Below are positions 25,413 to 34,268 of a DNA stretch of 38,210 bases, piece after piece. Made by a program: the position numbers and the translations under genes. The notes below the pieces were generated by a model. The model was given only the letters and a program-made list of their open reading frames with translations, did not search any database and was not told the DNA's origin. Position 1 is the first letter of the stretch; each line of letters begins with the position of its first letter. This DNA is from UBA8904 sp035448625 (GTDB taxonomy: Bacteria; Desulfobacterota; Syntrophia; Syntrophales; Smithellaceae): assembly GCA_035448625.1 (NCBI GenBank), contig DAOTJI010000018.1:1-38210 (forward strand). The letters run 5' to 3'.

Positions 25413-27184
25413 ACGATTTTCAACGACAATTCCATCAACTGTTCAATGCTCACTTTGGACGGAGCGTCGGACATCAGGTCCGCGGCCTTCTGTGTTTTCG
25501 GAAAGGCGATGACGTCGCGGATCGATTCCGCCCCGGTCATGATCATGACGAGCCGGTCCAGACCGAATGCCAGTCCCCCGTGAGGCGGCGCTCCGTACTC
25601 CAGGGCGTCCAGTAGAAACCCGAATTTCAGCCTTGCCTCTTCGTCGCTCAGGCCCAGCGCGCTGAATACCTGCGCCTGGATGTCCTTGCGGTGGATACGG
25701 ATGCTTCCGCCGCCGATCTCCGAGCCGTTCAGCACCAGGTCATAGGCCCGCGCCCGCACCTTTCCGGGATTGGTGGTCATGAGCGGGATGTCTTCCAGAA
25801 AGGGCGAGGTGAAGGGGTGATGCGTGGAGACAAACCTCTTTTCCGTTTCCGAATATTCCATCAGCGGAAACTCCGTGATCCAGGTAAAGGCCAGTGCGTC
25901 CGGGTCGATCCGGTTCAGCTTTTTGCCCAGGTGCAGGCGCAGATTGCCCAGCGCATCCGAGGCGGTTTTTGGTGTGTCCGCGATAAAGAAGAGGATGTCG
26001 CCTTCCTTGGCGTCCATGGCCCGGCCGATCGCGGCCGACTCTTCGGGCTTGAGGAACTTGAAGATGGGGGAGGTCCAGTCGGCGGCGTTGACCTTGGCCC
26101 AGGCCAGTCCTTTGGCGCCGTAAACCGTCACGAAATCCGCCAAAGAATCGAGGTCTTTCCGGGAAAGGGAAGAGGCCTGTTCGGCTTTGATGGCTTTGAC
26201 CACACCTCCGGAGGCGGCCGTTTCGGAGAACATCTTGAAGCCCGAATCTTTTACGATGGAGGTGAGGTCCGTAATCTCCATTCCGAAGCGAATATCAGGA
26301 TTGTCTTTTCCGTAGCGGCCGATGGCGTCGGCGTAGGTCAGCCTCGGGAAGGGAAGGGGCAGGTCCCGGTTCAGGCAAGCCTTGAAAACCGCGGCCATCA
26401 GTCCTTCCATCATCTGCAAAATGTCTTCTTCCGAGATGAAGGACATCTCCACGTCGATTTGCGTGAATTCCGGCTGACGGTCCGCGCGCAAATCCTCGTC
26501 ACGGAAGCATTTGACGATCTGGAAATAACGGTCAAATCCGGAGACCATCAGGAGCTGCTTGAAAATCTGAGGAGATTGCGGAAGCGCATAAAACATGCCT
26601 TTGGAAATGCGGCTGGGCACGAGATAGTCCCGCGCGCCTTCCGGCGTGCTTTTGGTTAAAAAGGGCGTCTCCACTTCGATGAATCCGTGATCGTTGAAGT
26701 ATTGCCGCGTGGCAATGGCCAGTTTGCTTCGCAGGAAAAGATTCTTTTGAATGGCCGGGCGCCGCAAATCCAGGTAGCGGTATTTCAGACGGACATTTTC
26801 CGAAATGTCCTCGTCGTCGAACGAAAAGGGGGGCGTTTTGGACTCGTTGAGAATTTCCAGTTCGGACACGACGACCTCCACCTGCCCGGTGGACAGCGCC
26901 GGATTTTCCATGCCTTGGGGCCTCCTGCGCACGCTGCCTTTCACGGCCAGGACATATTCGCTGCGTATCCGGTGTGCTTCGCCGTGGACGGCGGTCTCTC
27001 CCGCTTCAGGCTGAAAAACGATCTGGACGATGCCTTCACGGTCGCGCAGGTCGACAAAAATGACGCCGCCGTGATCGCGGCGCCGGTGCACCCATCCCAT
27101 TAAAACGACTTCCCTGCCTTCATCGGCGCCGGTTAAACTTCCGCAGTAATGGGTCCTTTTTTCTTCCATGATAAACTGACTCAC
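25409..27184 (-). CDS. aspS: Aspartyl-tRNA synthetase, non-discriminating type by signature
   Basis: This 591-residue class IIb synthetase has an anticodon-binding OB fold (about 8-120), the catalytic core and the bacterial GAD insertion. Motif 2 lies in FRDEDLRADRQPEF and motif 3 in GLAFGLDRLVM. H38 in HRRRDHGG and G91 in RRPQGMENP occupy positions where E. coli has Leu30 and a lysine. His and Gly there are reported for enzymes that also charge tRNA-Asn with Asp. That implies a GatCAB amidotransferase elsewhere in the genome. The GTG at 27184 has GAGG upstream; an ATG at 27169 is the alternative. It is eight bases from hisS, and its stop overlaps the convergent GltD-like stop. Confidence 0.95.
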   Translation of the reverse strand: MSQFIMEEKRTHYCGSLTGADEGREVVLMGWVHRRRDHGGVIFVDLRDREGIVQIVFQPEAGETAVHGEAHRIRSEYVLAVKGSVRRRPQGMENPALSTGQVEVVVSELEILNESKTPPFSFDDEDISENVRLKYRYLDLRRPAIQKNLFLRSKLAIATRQYFNDHGFIEVETPFLTKSTPEGARDYLVPSRISKGMFYALPQSPQIFKQLLMVSGFDRYFQIVKCFRDEDLRADRQPEFTQIDVEMSFISEEDILQMMEGLMAAVFKACLNRDLPLPFPRLTYADAIGRYGKDNPDIRFGMEITDLTSIVKDSGFKMFSETAASGGVVKAIKAEQASSLSRKDLDSLADFVTVYGAKGLAWAKVNAADWTSPIFKFLKPEESAAIGRAMDAKEGDILFFIADTPKTASDALGNLRLHLGKKLNRIDPDALAFTWITEFPLMEYSETEKRFVSTHHPFTSPFLEDIPLMTTNPGKVRARAYDLVLNGSEIGGGSIRIHRKDIQAQVFSALGLSDEEARLKFGFLLDALEYGAPPHGGLAFGLDRLVMIMTGAESIRDVIAFPKTQKAADLMSDAPSKVSIEQLMELSLKIV

Positions 27185-27191
27185 AAAACTT

Positions 27192-28454
27192 TTACCTCGC
27201 TTTTAAAAGATCCGTAACCGCTTCCAAAAGATGGTCCAGCGGCAGACGTTGTTGATTTTTCGTTTTCATGTCGCGCACTTCGGCACAGTTCTCCTCGATT
27301 TCCCTGTCCCCGAAGATCAGCGTGTAAGCGCAATTGAACTTATCCGCCCGCTTCATCTGACTTTTCAGGCTTTTGCCGGAATAGTCCATCGCCGCGCAGA
27401 TACCTCTCCGCCGCAGCTCCTGGGTCAGCGGGAAGGCGATTTTCTGCGCGCGCTCCCCCAGGGCGGCAATAAAGATTTCCGCCGCATAAGGATTCCGTTC
27501 CTCGGGCGGAAGGCAGGCGATCAGTCTTTCCATGCCGATGCCGAACCCGATGCCCGGAACGTCGGGGCCGCCCATAAATTGGACCAGGCCGTCGTAGCGT
27601 CCGCCGCCCGCCAGGGAATTCTGGGCGCCCAGTCCGCCGGATTTCACTTCAAAAGCCGTTCGGGTATAGTAATCCAGGCCGCGCACCATCCGCGCGTTGG
27701 TTTCATAGGGCAACTTCAGGTCGTCCAGGTAGCCCCTGACCCGGGAATAATGCTCCGAACAGTCCGCGCAAAGGAAATCCGGAATGAGGGGAGCGCCGGT
27801 AATCACCGAGCCGCAGGATTCCACCTTGCAGTCGAAGACGCGCAACGGGTTGGTGTGGATGCGCCTTTGGCAATCAGGGCACAGGGAACTTTCCCGGCCT
27901 TTCAAATAATCGACCACCGCCCGGGAAAAAACCGGTCGGCAGGCTTTGCAGCCCAGGGAATTGACTTCCAGGGAAAGATTTTTGATTTCAATGACATGCA
28001 GGAAGTGCATCAGCATGAAAATGACTTCCGCGTCGGAGGCTGGGTTGTCGTCTCCGAACAGCTCCACGTCGATCTGGTGGAACTGGCGGAAGCGCCCCTT
28101 TTGCGGACGCTCACGGCGGAACATGGGACCCATGGTGTAAAGCCGTGTAACGGGGTCGGACGCAAAGAGATTATGCTCAATGTAGGCGCGAATGACAGAT
28201 GCGGTGGCTTCCGGGCGCAGGGTCAGGAGTTCGTTGTCGCGGTCACGGAACGTGTACATCTCCTTTTCGACGATGTCGGTCGTTTCCCCGATGCTGCGCT
28301 GGAACAGCGACGTTTTTTCCATAATCGGAACGCGGATTTCGCAAAAGCCGAAGCATCCGAAAATTTCGCGGGCCGTCATCTCCACCCGGTGCCAGACGGG
28401 TGAATCCTTGGGAAGAACGTCTTTGATGCCTTTAATGGCGGTGATTTTTTCCAT
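27192..28454 (-). CDS. hisS: Histidyl-tRNA synthetase
   Basis: This 420-residue class IIa synthetase has motif 2 in GPMFRRERPQKGRFRQF, and the histidine-specific motifs RGLDYYTRTAFEV and AGGGRYDGLV. The GIGFGIGMERL block is motif 3, and an anticodon domain follows at about 325-420. The insertion domain has a set of paired cysteines (CKAC, CPDC, CADC), common in non-enteric HisRS and possibly metal-binding. I chose the ATG at 28454, with GGA eight bases upstream. An ATG at 28460 is nearly as good, and the open frame to 28490 is not supported. It lies between comEC (37 bases upstream) and aspS, so the three probably form one transcript. Confidence 0.95.
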   Translation of the reverse strand: MEKITAIKGIKDVLPKDSPVWHRVEMTAREIFGCFGFCEIRVPIMEKTSLFQRSIGETTDIVEKEMYTFRDRDNELLTLRPEATASVIRAYIEHNLFASDPVTRLYTMGPMFRRERPQKGRFRQFHQIDVELFGDDNPASDAEVIFMLMHFLHVIEIKNLSLEVNSLGCKACRPVFSRAVVDYLKGRESSLCPDCQRRIHTNPLRVFDCKVESCGSVITGAPLIPDFLCADCSEHYSRVRGYLDDLKLPYETNARMVRGLDYYTRTAFEVKSGGLGAQNSLAGGGRYDGLVQFMGGPDVPGIGFGIGMERLIACLPPEERNPYAAEIFIAALGERAQKIAFPLTQELRRRGICAAMDYSGKSLKSQMKRADKFNCAYTLIFGDREIEENCAEVRDMKTKNQQRLPLDHLLEAVTDLLKAR

Positions 28455-28491
28455 AGTCATATTCCAAAATAAATCGAGTGCTTCTAGCATA

Positions 28492-31014
28492 TCAACCGGC
28501 CGTTGGCAATGAAATATTCGGGGACCGCAGCTTTATGGGGTCGGAATCCTTTTTTTTGATCCACGGAGAGATGGAAAGGGTTTGACCGTCGGAATCGACG
28601 GATACGGCGCCGTCCTGATCCGTGCGGAAGATCTCGGCGCCCGCGGACCGATAGCGCTCCAGGACGATCGGATGGGGGTGGCGGAAGACATTGTTCTTCC
28701 CTGCGCTGACGATGGCATACCGGCAGGACACGGCACGGACAAATTCAGGCGTACTGGACGTAAGGGAGCCGTGATGCGGCACGAAAAGAACGTCGCTTTT
28801 GAGGTCATCCCCGGAAGCGATCAAATTCGCCTCGACGGATTCGGAGATGTCGCCCGTCACGAGAAACCGCCTGACCCCATACGTGATCTTCATCACCAGA
28901 GAGCCGTCGTTGGTTTCCTTGTAGGAGAGGTCCAAACCGGTTGGACGAGGCGGGTGCGGGGGCCACAGGAACCTGAAATTTACCCCGGAACGATCCACAG
29001 GCGGCGAATCGGCCGACAGAAATCTTAGCCGGACGCCCAGCCCCGAAAGGGTTTCTTCCCACAGCCGGTAGAGATCGCCGTCGGTTTTCAAACCGGTGCA
29101 CCACACTTCCCGGACGTCAAAGTGGTTGACTATATGGATTAAACCCTGAAGGTGATCCGGGTGGGGATGCGTCAGCACGGCGATGTCGATTTTCCGGATT
29201 CTTTTCGCATAAAGAAAAGGGGCAATCACCGCCCGACCCATGTCGAACGAACTGTCGTGAAACCCTCCGCCGTCAATGATCATATTGACGCCCCGGGGAA
29301 GTTGGATGAGCGTTGACGCGCCCTGGCCGACATCGATCGCCGTGATTTTCAAATGATTCGAATACCGGTCTTTGAGAACAAGCCAGGCGGCATCGGCCAG
29401 AATCAACGCAAAGCAAATCAACAAACCGGTTCGAATCCAGACGGGGCGGCTCTGCGGCCCCTCCTTTTGGCTGCCGGGCGTCAGCGCCGTGATGAGGAAG
29501 TAGAGGAAAAGATAAAATAGAACGATTTCCAAGACGTTTGGTTTGACGAAGCTGAAGGAGGACCAGGGCAGCAAAGCCAGTTCTTCGATGACCCGGACGG
29601 CGATACCGGTAAAAAAGGAAGCGACGGATATGAAAAAACCCGCAAGCGTTGTGGAGAACAGCGACGTCAGGATGAACATCATGGCGGGAATCAGCGCCAG
29701 CATGCCCAGCAGAGGGACCGCAATGAGATTGGCGATGAGCGTCACGGCCGAAACGCGGTTGAAGTAAAAGGCAATGATCGGCAGGGTTCCCAGCGTGGCC
29801 GCGGCGGAAACCAGAAGGAACAGGTAGAGGCGGCCGATGCCCGCCGAAATCCAGCCGGGCGTCGAGGAAGGCAGAGGCACGTGCCATTTCCCCAGTTTAT
29901 CCACGATGTAAAGAATCGCGAAAACCGCGCTGAAAGACAGTTGAAAGGAAATCTCGAACAGCGCTTCGGGCAGGACGATCAGGATGAGCAGCGCGGCGCC
30001 GGCCAGAATGTTGTAGAGGTCCTTGGGCCGGCCGATCAGAAGCGCGGCCAGAAAAGCCATCGTCATAAGCGTGGAGCGAAGGACGGGAGTTCCCATGCCG
30101 GCGACCAGCGCGTAGATCAGGACCGGAACCATGGCTGCCCCCGTCGCGGTCTTGATGATGTTGAATTTCAGCAGGAGATATTCCGAGGACGTAAGCGTAA
30201 GAAGGATCAGGAAAAAAGCCGATGCCGCGACCATACCGACATGCAAGCCGGAAATGGACAGGATGTGGGAGGTTCCGGTTTGGGCGAAATGATCGCGCAC
30301 ATTCTGCGGAACGGCTCTTTGATTGCCGATCGTCAGGGCCTGCAGGATTTCTCTCTGCGGGGAAGGGGCGCGCTCTTCAATCATTCTCTTCAGGTGCAGG
30401 CGGAAGCGTTCCAATTTCAGCCTGGCACCGCCGGCCGCGCCGGAGCGGATCAGGACAATGCCTGCCCTGTCGGAGACAAATCCGGAAACATAAAGTCCGC
30501 TGCGGTTCCGGTCTCGCTCGTAATCGAAGCTTCCGGGATTATGAAAACTCTGTATTTTCTTGATCTTTGTGTGGAAACGGACGAAATCGCCGTATTGAAA
30601 TGAAAGTCCCGGCGGTATCGCCAGACGAATTTTTCCTGTTGCGGGGACGGTTGTGTGGTTGTGAAGGACTCTTCGGCAATCCACGATCAGTGCGTTTCTT
30701 TCGGGGAGAGTTTGTTCGGCGGATAGAACAAGGCCCTCCAGGGTCAGCTTTCCCTGGCCGGCCAGGCGTAGAATATGCCGGTCCTGATGGGCGAGAAAGG
30801 GCTGCCGTTGGATATTCAGCATACCGACCGTAAGCATCAGGAGGAGCAGAAAAAGAAAAGCGGCGGCGTTCCAGCGCCGCCTGACGAAGAGAAGCAGGAG
30901 GGCCAGGAGCGGCAGCATTCCAACGAGCATCATCGCGGGGGCCGGTGAAAAGCGGTCACCGATCCAGATACCGGCCATCAGGGCGGCCAGCGGGTACCAT
31001 AAAGGTCTGCGCAT
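28492..31014 (-). CDS. comEC: ComEC/Rec2 family DNA-uptake channel
   Basis: This 840-residue inner-membrane protein would carry single-stranded DNA into the cytoplasm during transformation. The order is standard: N-terminal helices and a DUF4131-like OB region (about 1-210), then the multi-helix competence domain (about 220-510) with the SGLHVGM block. A C-terminal metallo-beta-lactamase domain (about 560-790) carries HPHPDH at 616-621, TGDIS, and FVPHHGS. All three domains are present, and the metal motifs look intact, so nuclease activity on the incoming strand is possible. It is the first gene of a comEC-hisS-aspS run and diverges from the PilS/PilR-like pair. Confidence 0.93.
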   Translation of the reverse strand: MRRPLWYPLAALMAGIWIGDRFSPAPAMMLVGMLPLLALLLLFVRRRWNAAAFLFLLLLMLTVGMLNIQRQPFLAHQDRHILRLAGQGKLTLEGLVLSAEQTLPERNALIVDCRRVLHNHTTVPATGKIRLAIPPGLSFQYGDFVRFHTKIKKIQSFHNPGSFDYERDRNRSGLYVSGFVSDRAGIVLIRSGAAGGARLKLERFRLHLKRMIEERAPSPQREILQALTIGNQRAVPQNVRDHFAQTGTSHILSISGLHVGMVAASAFFLILLTLTSSEYLLLKFNIIKTATGAAMVPVLIYALVAGMGTPVLRSTLMTMAFLAALLIGRPKDLYNILAGAALLILIVLPEALFEISFQLSFSAVFAILYIVDKLGKWHVPLPSSTPGWISAGIGRLYLFLLVSAAATLGTLPIIAFYFNRVSAVTLIANLIAVPLLGMLALIPAMMFILTSLFSTTLAGFFISVASFFTGIAVRVIEELALLPWSSFSFVKPNVLEIVLFYLFLYFLITALTPGSQKEGPQSRPVWIRTGLLICFALILADAAWLVLKDRYSNHLKITAIDVGQGASTLIQLPRGVNMIIDGGGFHDSSFDMGRAVIAPFLYAKRIRKIDIAVLTHPHPDHLQGLIHIVNHFDVREVWCTGLKTDGDLYRLWEETLSGLGVRLRFLSADSPPVDRSGVNFRFLWPPHPPRPTGLDLSYKETNDGSLVMKITYGVRRFLVTGDISESVEANLIASGDDLKSDVLFVPHHGSLTSSTPEFVRAVSCRYAIVSAGKNNVFRHPHPIVLERYRSAGAEIFRTDQDGAVSVDSDGQTLSISPWIKKKDSDPIKLRSPNISLPTAG

Positions 31015-31119
31015 GGGAACAGGACCTCTTGCGGGAATCGTTCAATTGATTGGCTAAAAAATATAAAATATTATAAAAGCAATTCAAAGTACGTACGCGG
31101 AAGAAAAACGGAACAGTCT
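31015..31119. promoter_or_regulatory. AT-rich divergent promoter region, comEC / sensor kinase
   Basis: On the plus strand TTGATT (31046-31051) and TATTAT (31069-31074) are 17 bases apart, a good sigma-70 promoter for the sensor kinase, 45 bases before its ATG. The same A+T-rich stretch read on the minus strand has TTGAAT near 31081-31086 with T/A-rich -10-like sequence about 17 bases on, which could serve comEC. No sigma-54 (GG-N10-GC) promoter was recognised. The two transcripts may compete. Confidence 0.55.
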
Positions 31120-32778
31120 ATGCGGCAATCGATGGAATATGACGAGAGAACCTGGCGAAGGCTGAGGCTGCTGATCGTGAGCAGGGTTATCATCCTTTCC
31201 GCTTTTCTGTTGGTGACCCTGTTTCTGAGCATCTTCAAATCGATCATTTTCATCTCCCCGCAAATCCTGCATGCCGTTTACGCCGTCATCATCACGATGT
31301 ACATTCTGTCCGTTGTTTATACACTGCTTTTAAGAAAAAAAAAGTATTTTCAGGTCAATATCTATTTCCAGCTGTCCGTGGATATCCTGCTGGTTTCGTT
31401 TCTGGTGTACCTGACCGGCAGCATCGGCAGCAACTACTCGCTTCTGTACACGCTGGTCATCATTTACGCCGCCATTTTTCTCGGGAGAAGGGGCGCTCTG
31501 ATCTTCGCGTCGGCCTGCAGCATTGCCTACGGCCTGGTGCTGGATCTTGAATATTTCGGCGTCATCCCCACTTTTTACGCGACGGGACGGGATTACACCC
31601 TGGAGGCGGGGGACGTTTTCATTCGAATCGCGGTCCACATTCTGTCGTTTTACATCCTCGCCTTTCTCGCCAGCTTCGTGGTCGAGCAGGAGAAAAAAGT
31701 CCGATCGCTGCTGGCGGAAAGGGAATCGGCTTTCAATCAGTTGGATCTTCTTTTTCGCAGCATTATCGAATCGGTGGACACCGGCATACTGACGACAACG
31801 CTGCAGGGCCGGATCAAGACGTTTAACCGGTCCGCCGAAAAAATTACCGGCCGCCCGCTTCGATCCGTGGAGAACCGGCAGATCGAGGATGTTTTCCCCG
31901 CGTTTGCCCCGCTGTTTTCCGCCGGCGCCGTCTCGACGATGAAGCCCAAGGGGGAAATAAAAATCAACAGCCCGTTAAAGGAGCCGATGTATCTGGGATA
32001 CGCACTTTCCCCGTTGAAAGACAAAAACAACGAACAGATCGGTCATATCCTGATTTTTCAGGACATGACGGAGATTCGACGCATGGAGGAAAATCTCGAG
32101 AAAAGCAGAAGGCTCGCGTTGATCGGCGAGATGGCCGCCGGCCTCGCCCACGAAATGAGAAATCCTCTGGCGTCGATTACCGGTTCGATCCAGTTGATGG
32201 CGCAGACCCCGAACCTGGACGAGACGGACAAAAGACTGATGCAGATCATTCTGCGGGGCAAAGACCGTCTGGAGAGCTTCGTGAGGGATTTCCTTCTCCT
32301 GTCCCGTCCCGTGCCCGAAGCCAAGCAGCTCATCCGGGTGAACAAGGTCGCTGAAGAGGTGGTGGAAAGCATGAAATTGTCCGCCGACTGGCGTGAAGAC
32401 ATTCGGCTGGAGAAAAGGATTTCCGGGGACAATCAGGCGCTGGCCAATGAAGAGCAGGTTCGTCAGATTCTTCAAAACCTGCTGATCAACGCCCTGCAGT
32501 CTCTGGACGGAAAGGGCCGGATCGGCCTTGAAATCCGGACCGTGCGCCTGGAAGACGAAAGAGACTATGCCGAAATCAAGGTGACCGACGACGGATGCGG
32601 CATTGAAGAAAAAGACCTGAAAAATGTTTTTGAACCGTTCTTCACCAACAAGGAACGGGGTACGGGGTTGGGGCTGGCGATAGTCAGCCGCATCGTTGAC
32701 GGCTACGGCGGCCGAATTACCATACAAAGCAGGGTCAATGAGGGGACCGCGATTACGGCGTGGCTGCCCTGCCGGTAA
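31120..32778 (+). CDS. PAS-domain membrane sensor histidine kinase (PilS-like)
   Basis: This 552-residue sensor kinase has about six membrane helices (20-190), a coiled linker, a PAS domain (about 205-320), HisKA and HATPase domains. The phosphorylated histidine is H344 in GLAHEMRNPLASITGS. The N-box is in LLINALQSL, G1 in DDGCGIEEKD and G2 in GTGLGLAIV. The layout, six helices then one PAS then an NtrB-type dimerisation motif, matches PilS, which controls pilin transcription with PilR in Pseudomonas. The next gene, 18 bases on, is a PilR/NtrC-type activator. The signal is unknown, and no pilus genes are in the window, so PilS is a best guess and no symbol is given. Confidence 0.88.
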   Translation: MRQSMEYDERTWRRLRLLIVSRVIILSAFLLVTLFLSIFKSIIFISPQILHAVYAVIITMYILSVVYTLLLRKKKYFQVNIYFQLSVDILLVSFLVYLTGSIGSNYSLLYTLVIIYAAIFLGRRGALIFASACSIAYGLVLDLEYFGVIPTFYATGRDYTLEAGDVFIRIAVHILSFYILAFLASFVVEQEKKVRSLLAERESAFNQLDLLFRSIIESVDTGILTTTLQGRIKTFNRSAEKITGRPLRSVENRQIEDVFPAFAPLFSAGAVSTMKPKGEIKINSPLKEPMYLGYALSPLKDKNNEQIGHILIFQDMTEIRRMEENLEKSRRLALIGEMAAGLAHEMRNPLASITGSIQLMAQTPNLDETDKRLMQIILRGKDRLESFVRDFLLLSRPVPEAKQLIRVNKVAEEVVESMKLSADWREDIRLEKRISGDNQALANEEQVRQILQNLLINALQSLDGKGRIGLEIRTVRLEDERDYAEIKVTDDGCGIEEKDLKNVFEPFFTNKERGTGLGLAIVSRIVDGYGGRITIQSRVNEGTAITAWLPCR

Positions 32779-32796
32779 GATTCAAGGAGCGCAAGC

Positions 32797-34179
32797 ATGG
32801 CGAAAATTCTGGTTCTGGATGATGATCAGGGAATGAGAGAGTTCATGGAAATTATGCTGACCAAGGAAGGGTATGACGTCACCTGCACCGGCAAACCCGA
32901 GAAGGCGATCAGCCTGTGCCGTAAGACCGCCTTCGATCTGGTGATCACCGATCTGAAGATGCCGAAGATCGACGGCATCGAATTTCTGAAAACCGTCAAG
33001 GAACACCGGCCGGAAACCGTGGTGATCCTTGTCACCGCCTATGCTTCGGGCGAGACGGCCGTCAATGCCATGAAGGAAGGCGCGTATGATTACGTGGAAA
33101 AAAGCGGAAACATCGAGGAACTGAAGCAGATCGTCCGCCAGGCCCTGTTAAAGCAGGGGTCGCTCGGCGAGGGCCAGGCGCAGAGAACAAATCCGGCGGC
33201 GGAAACCTCGTTTTGCGGCATGATCGGGACCAGCCGGGAAATGGCCAAAGTCTTCGCGACCATTCGAAAGGTGGCCAACACCCCGGCCAACATTCTGATT
33301 TTGGGCGAAAGCGGCACGGGCAAGGAGTTGGTCGCCCGCGCCATTCACGAAAATTCGTCCCGCGCCACGATGCCGTTCATGGCCATCAACAGCGGCGGGA
33401 TTCCCGAAAACCTGCTGGAGAGCGAACTGTTCGGCTATATGAAGGGTTCCTTTACCGGCGCTTACGGCGACCGGGCGGGCCTTTTTGAACTGGCGCGGGG
33501 CGGAACCGTTTTTCTCGACGAAATCGGAGAGCTTCCGCCCGTGCTGCAGGTGAAGCTTCTGAGAGTCGTGCAGCAAAAAACCTTTCGCCGAATCGGAGGC
33601 GACAAGGATATTACCGTGGACGTGCGGATCATCTCCGCCACCAATCAGAATCTGAAGGAGAAGGTTGCCCGGGGCGCTTTCCGTGAGGATTTGTATTTCC
33701 GCCTCAACGTCATTCCGATCCACATGCCGCCGCTTCGCGAACGGAAAGAGGACATTCCTCTTCTGACCCGGCATTTTATCGAAAAATATGCGCGTGATTT
33801 CGGCAAGGAAGTGCGGACGATTTCTTCATACGCCATGGAGCTGCTGATGGAATATCCGTTTCCCGGAAACATCCGTGAACTGGAAAACATTATCGAACGG
33901 GGCGTGGCGATGGAGGCTTCCAACATCATCCTGCCCGAAAATCTGGTGCTGACGACGGATGCGGACGCGCCGGGAGGGCTGACTGAACTGGCCATCCCCG
34001 ACGGGGGAATCGATCTGAACGAGGAGCTGAACCGCATCGAAAAAAGAGCGATCGAAAAGGCGCTTCAGAAGACCAGGGGCATCAAAACCAAAGCGGCCGA
34101 ACTGCTGGGCGTCACCAGCGATTCCCTGAAATACCGGATCGAAAAGCTGGGCATTGAGCAGCACGATCTGGCTTTGTAG
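32797..34179 (+). CDS. Sigma-54-dependent response regulator (PilR/NtrC-like)
   Basis: This 460-residue activator has a receiver domain (1-120), an AAA+ domain (about 140-375) and a Fis-type helix-turn-helix (about 420-455). The receiver has D52 as the phosphorylation site and K102, but the usual K-P pair is K-S. The AAA+ has Walker A GESGTGKE (170-177), the sigma-54 loop GSFTGA (217-222) and Walker B VFLDEIGE (238-245). GSFTGA in place of GAFTGA also occurs in PilR proteins. It therefore should contact sigma-54, not just bind DNA. AAGGAG lies seven bases before the ATG. It is co-transcribed with the kinase. Its target promoters are not visible here. Confidence 0.92.
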   Translation: MAKILVLDDDQGMREFMEIMLTKEGYDVTCTGKPEKAISLCRKTAFDLVITDLKMPKIDGIEFLKTVKEHRPETVVILVTAYASGETAVNAMKEGAYDYVEKSGNIEELKQIVRQALLKQGSLGEGQAQRTNPAAETSFCGMIGTSREMAKVFATIRKVANTPANILILGESGTGKELVARAIHENSSRATMPFMAINSGGIPENLLESELFGYMKGSFTGAYGDRAGLFELARGGTVFLDEIGELPPVLQVKLLRVVQQKTFRRIGGDKDITVDVRIISATNQNLKEKVARGAFREDLYFRLNVIPIHMPPLRERKEDIPLLTRHFIEKYARDFGKEVRTISSYAMELLMEYPFPGNIRELENIIERGVAMEASNIILPENLVLTTDADAPGGLTELAIPDGGIDLNEELNRIEKRAIEKALQKTRGIKTKAAELLGVTSDSLKYRIEKLGIEQHDLAL

Positions 34180-34215
34180 CCGGCTTTCTTGTGTCCGTCG
34201 GTTTCCAAATGATTT

Positions 34216-34244
34216 TCCGGGCGCCTGCCGCGCAGACGCCCGGA
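34216..34244. terminator. Hairpin between convergent genes
   Basis: TCCGGGCGCCTGC (34216-34228) pairs with GCAGACGCCCGGA (34232-34244) at 12 of 13 positions around a three-base loop. It lies in the 89-base gap between the converging response regulator and acyl-CoA dehydrogenase genes. Neither strand has a T-run after the stem, so it may act as a bidirectional transcript-end stabiliser or a rho-assisted terminator. Confidence 0.6.
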
Positions 34245-34268
34245 TGAAGAAGCGCGTCGATGCCCCGG

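Noticed and set aside
33445..33465. GSFTGA in the response regulator as a sign of lost sigma-54 contact
   Set aside because: The Ala-to-Ser variant occurs in functional PilR-type activators, so it is not evidence of inactivity.
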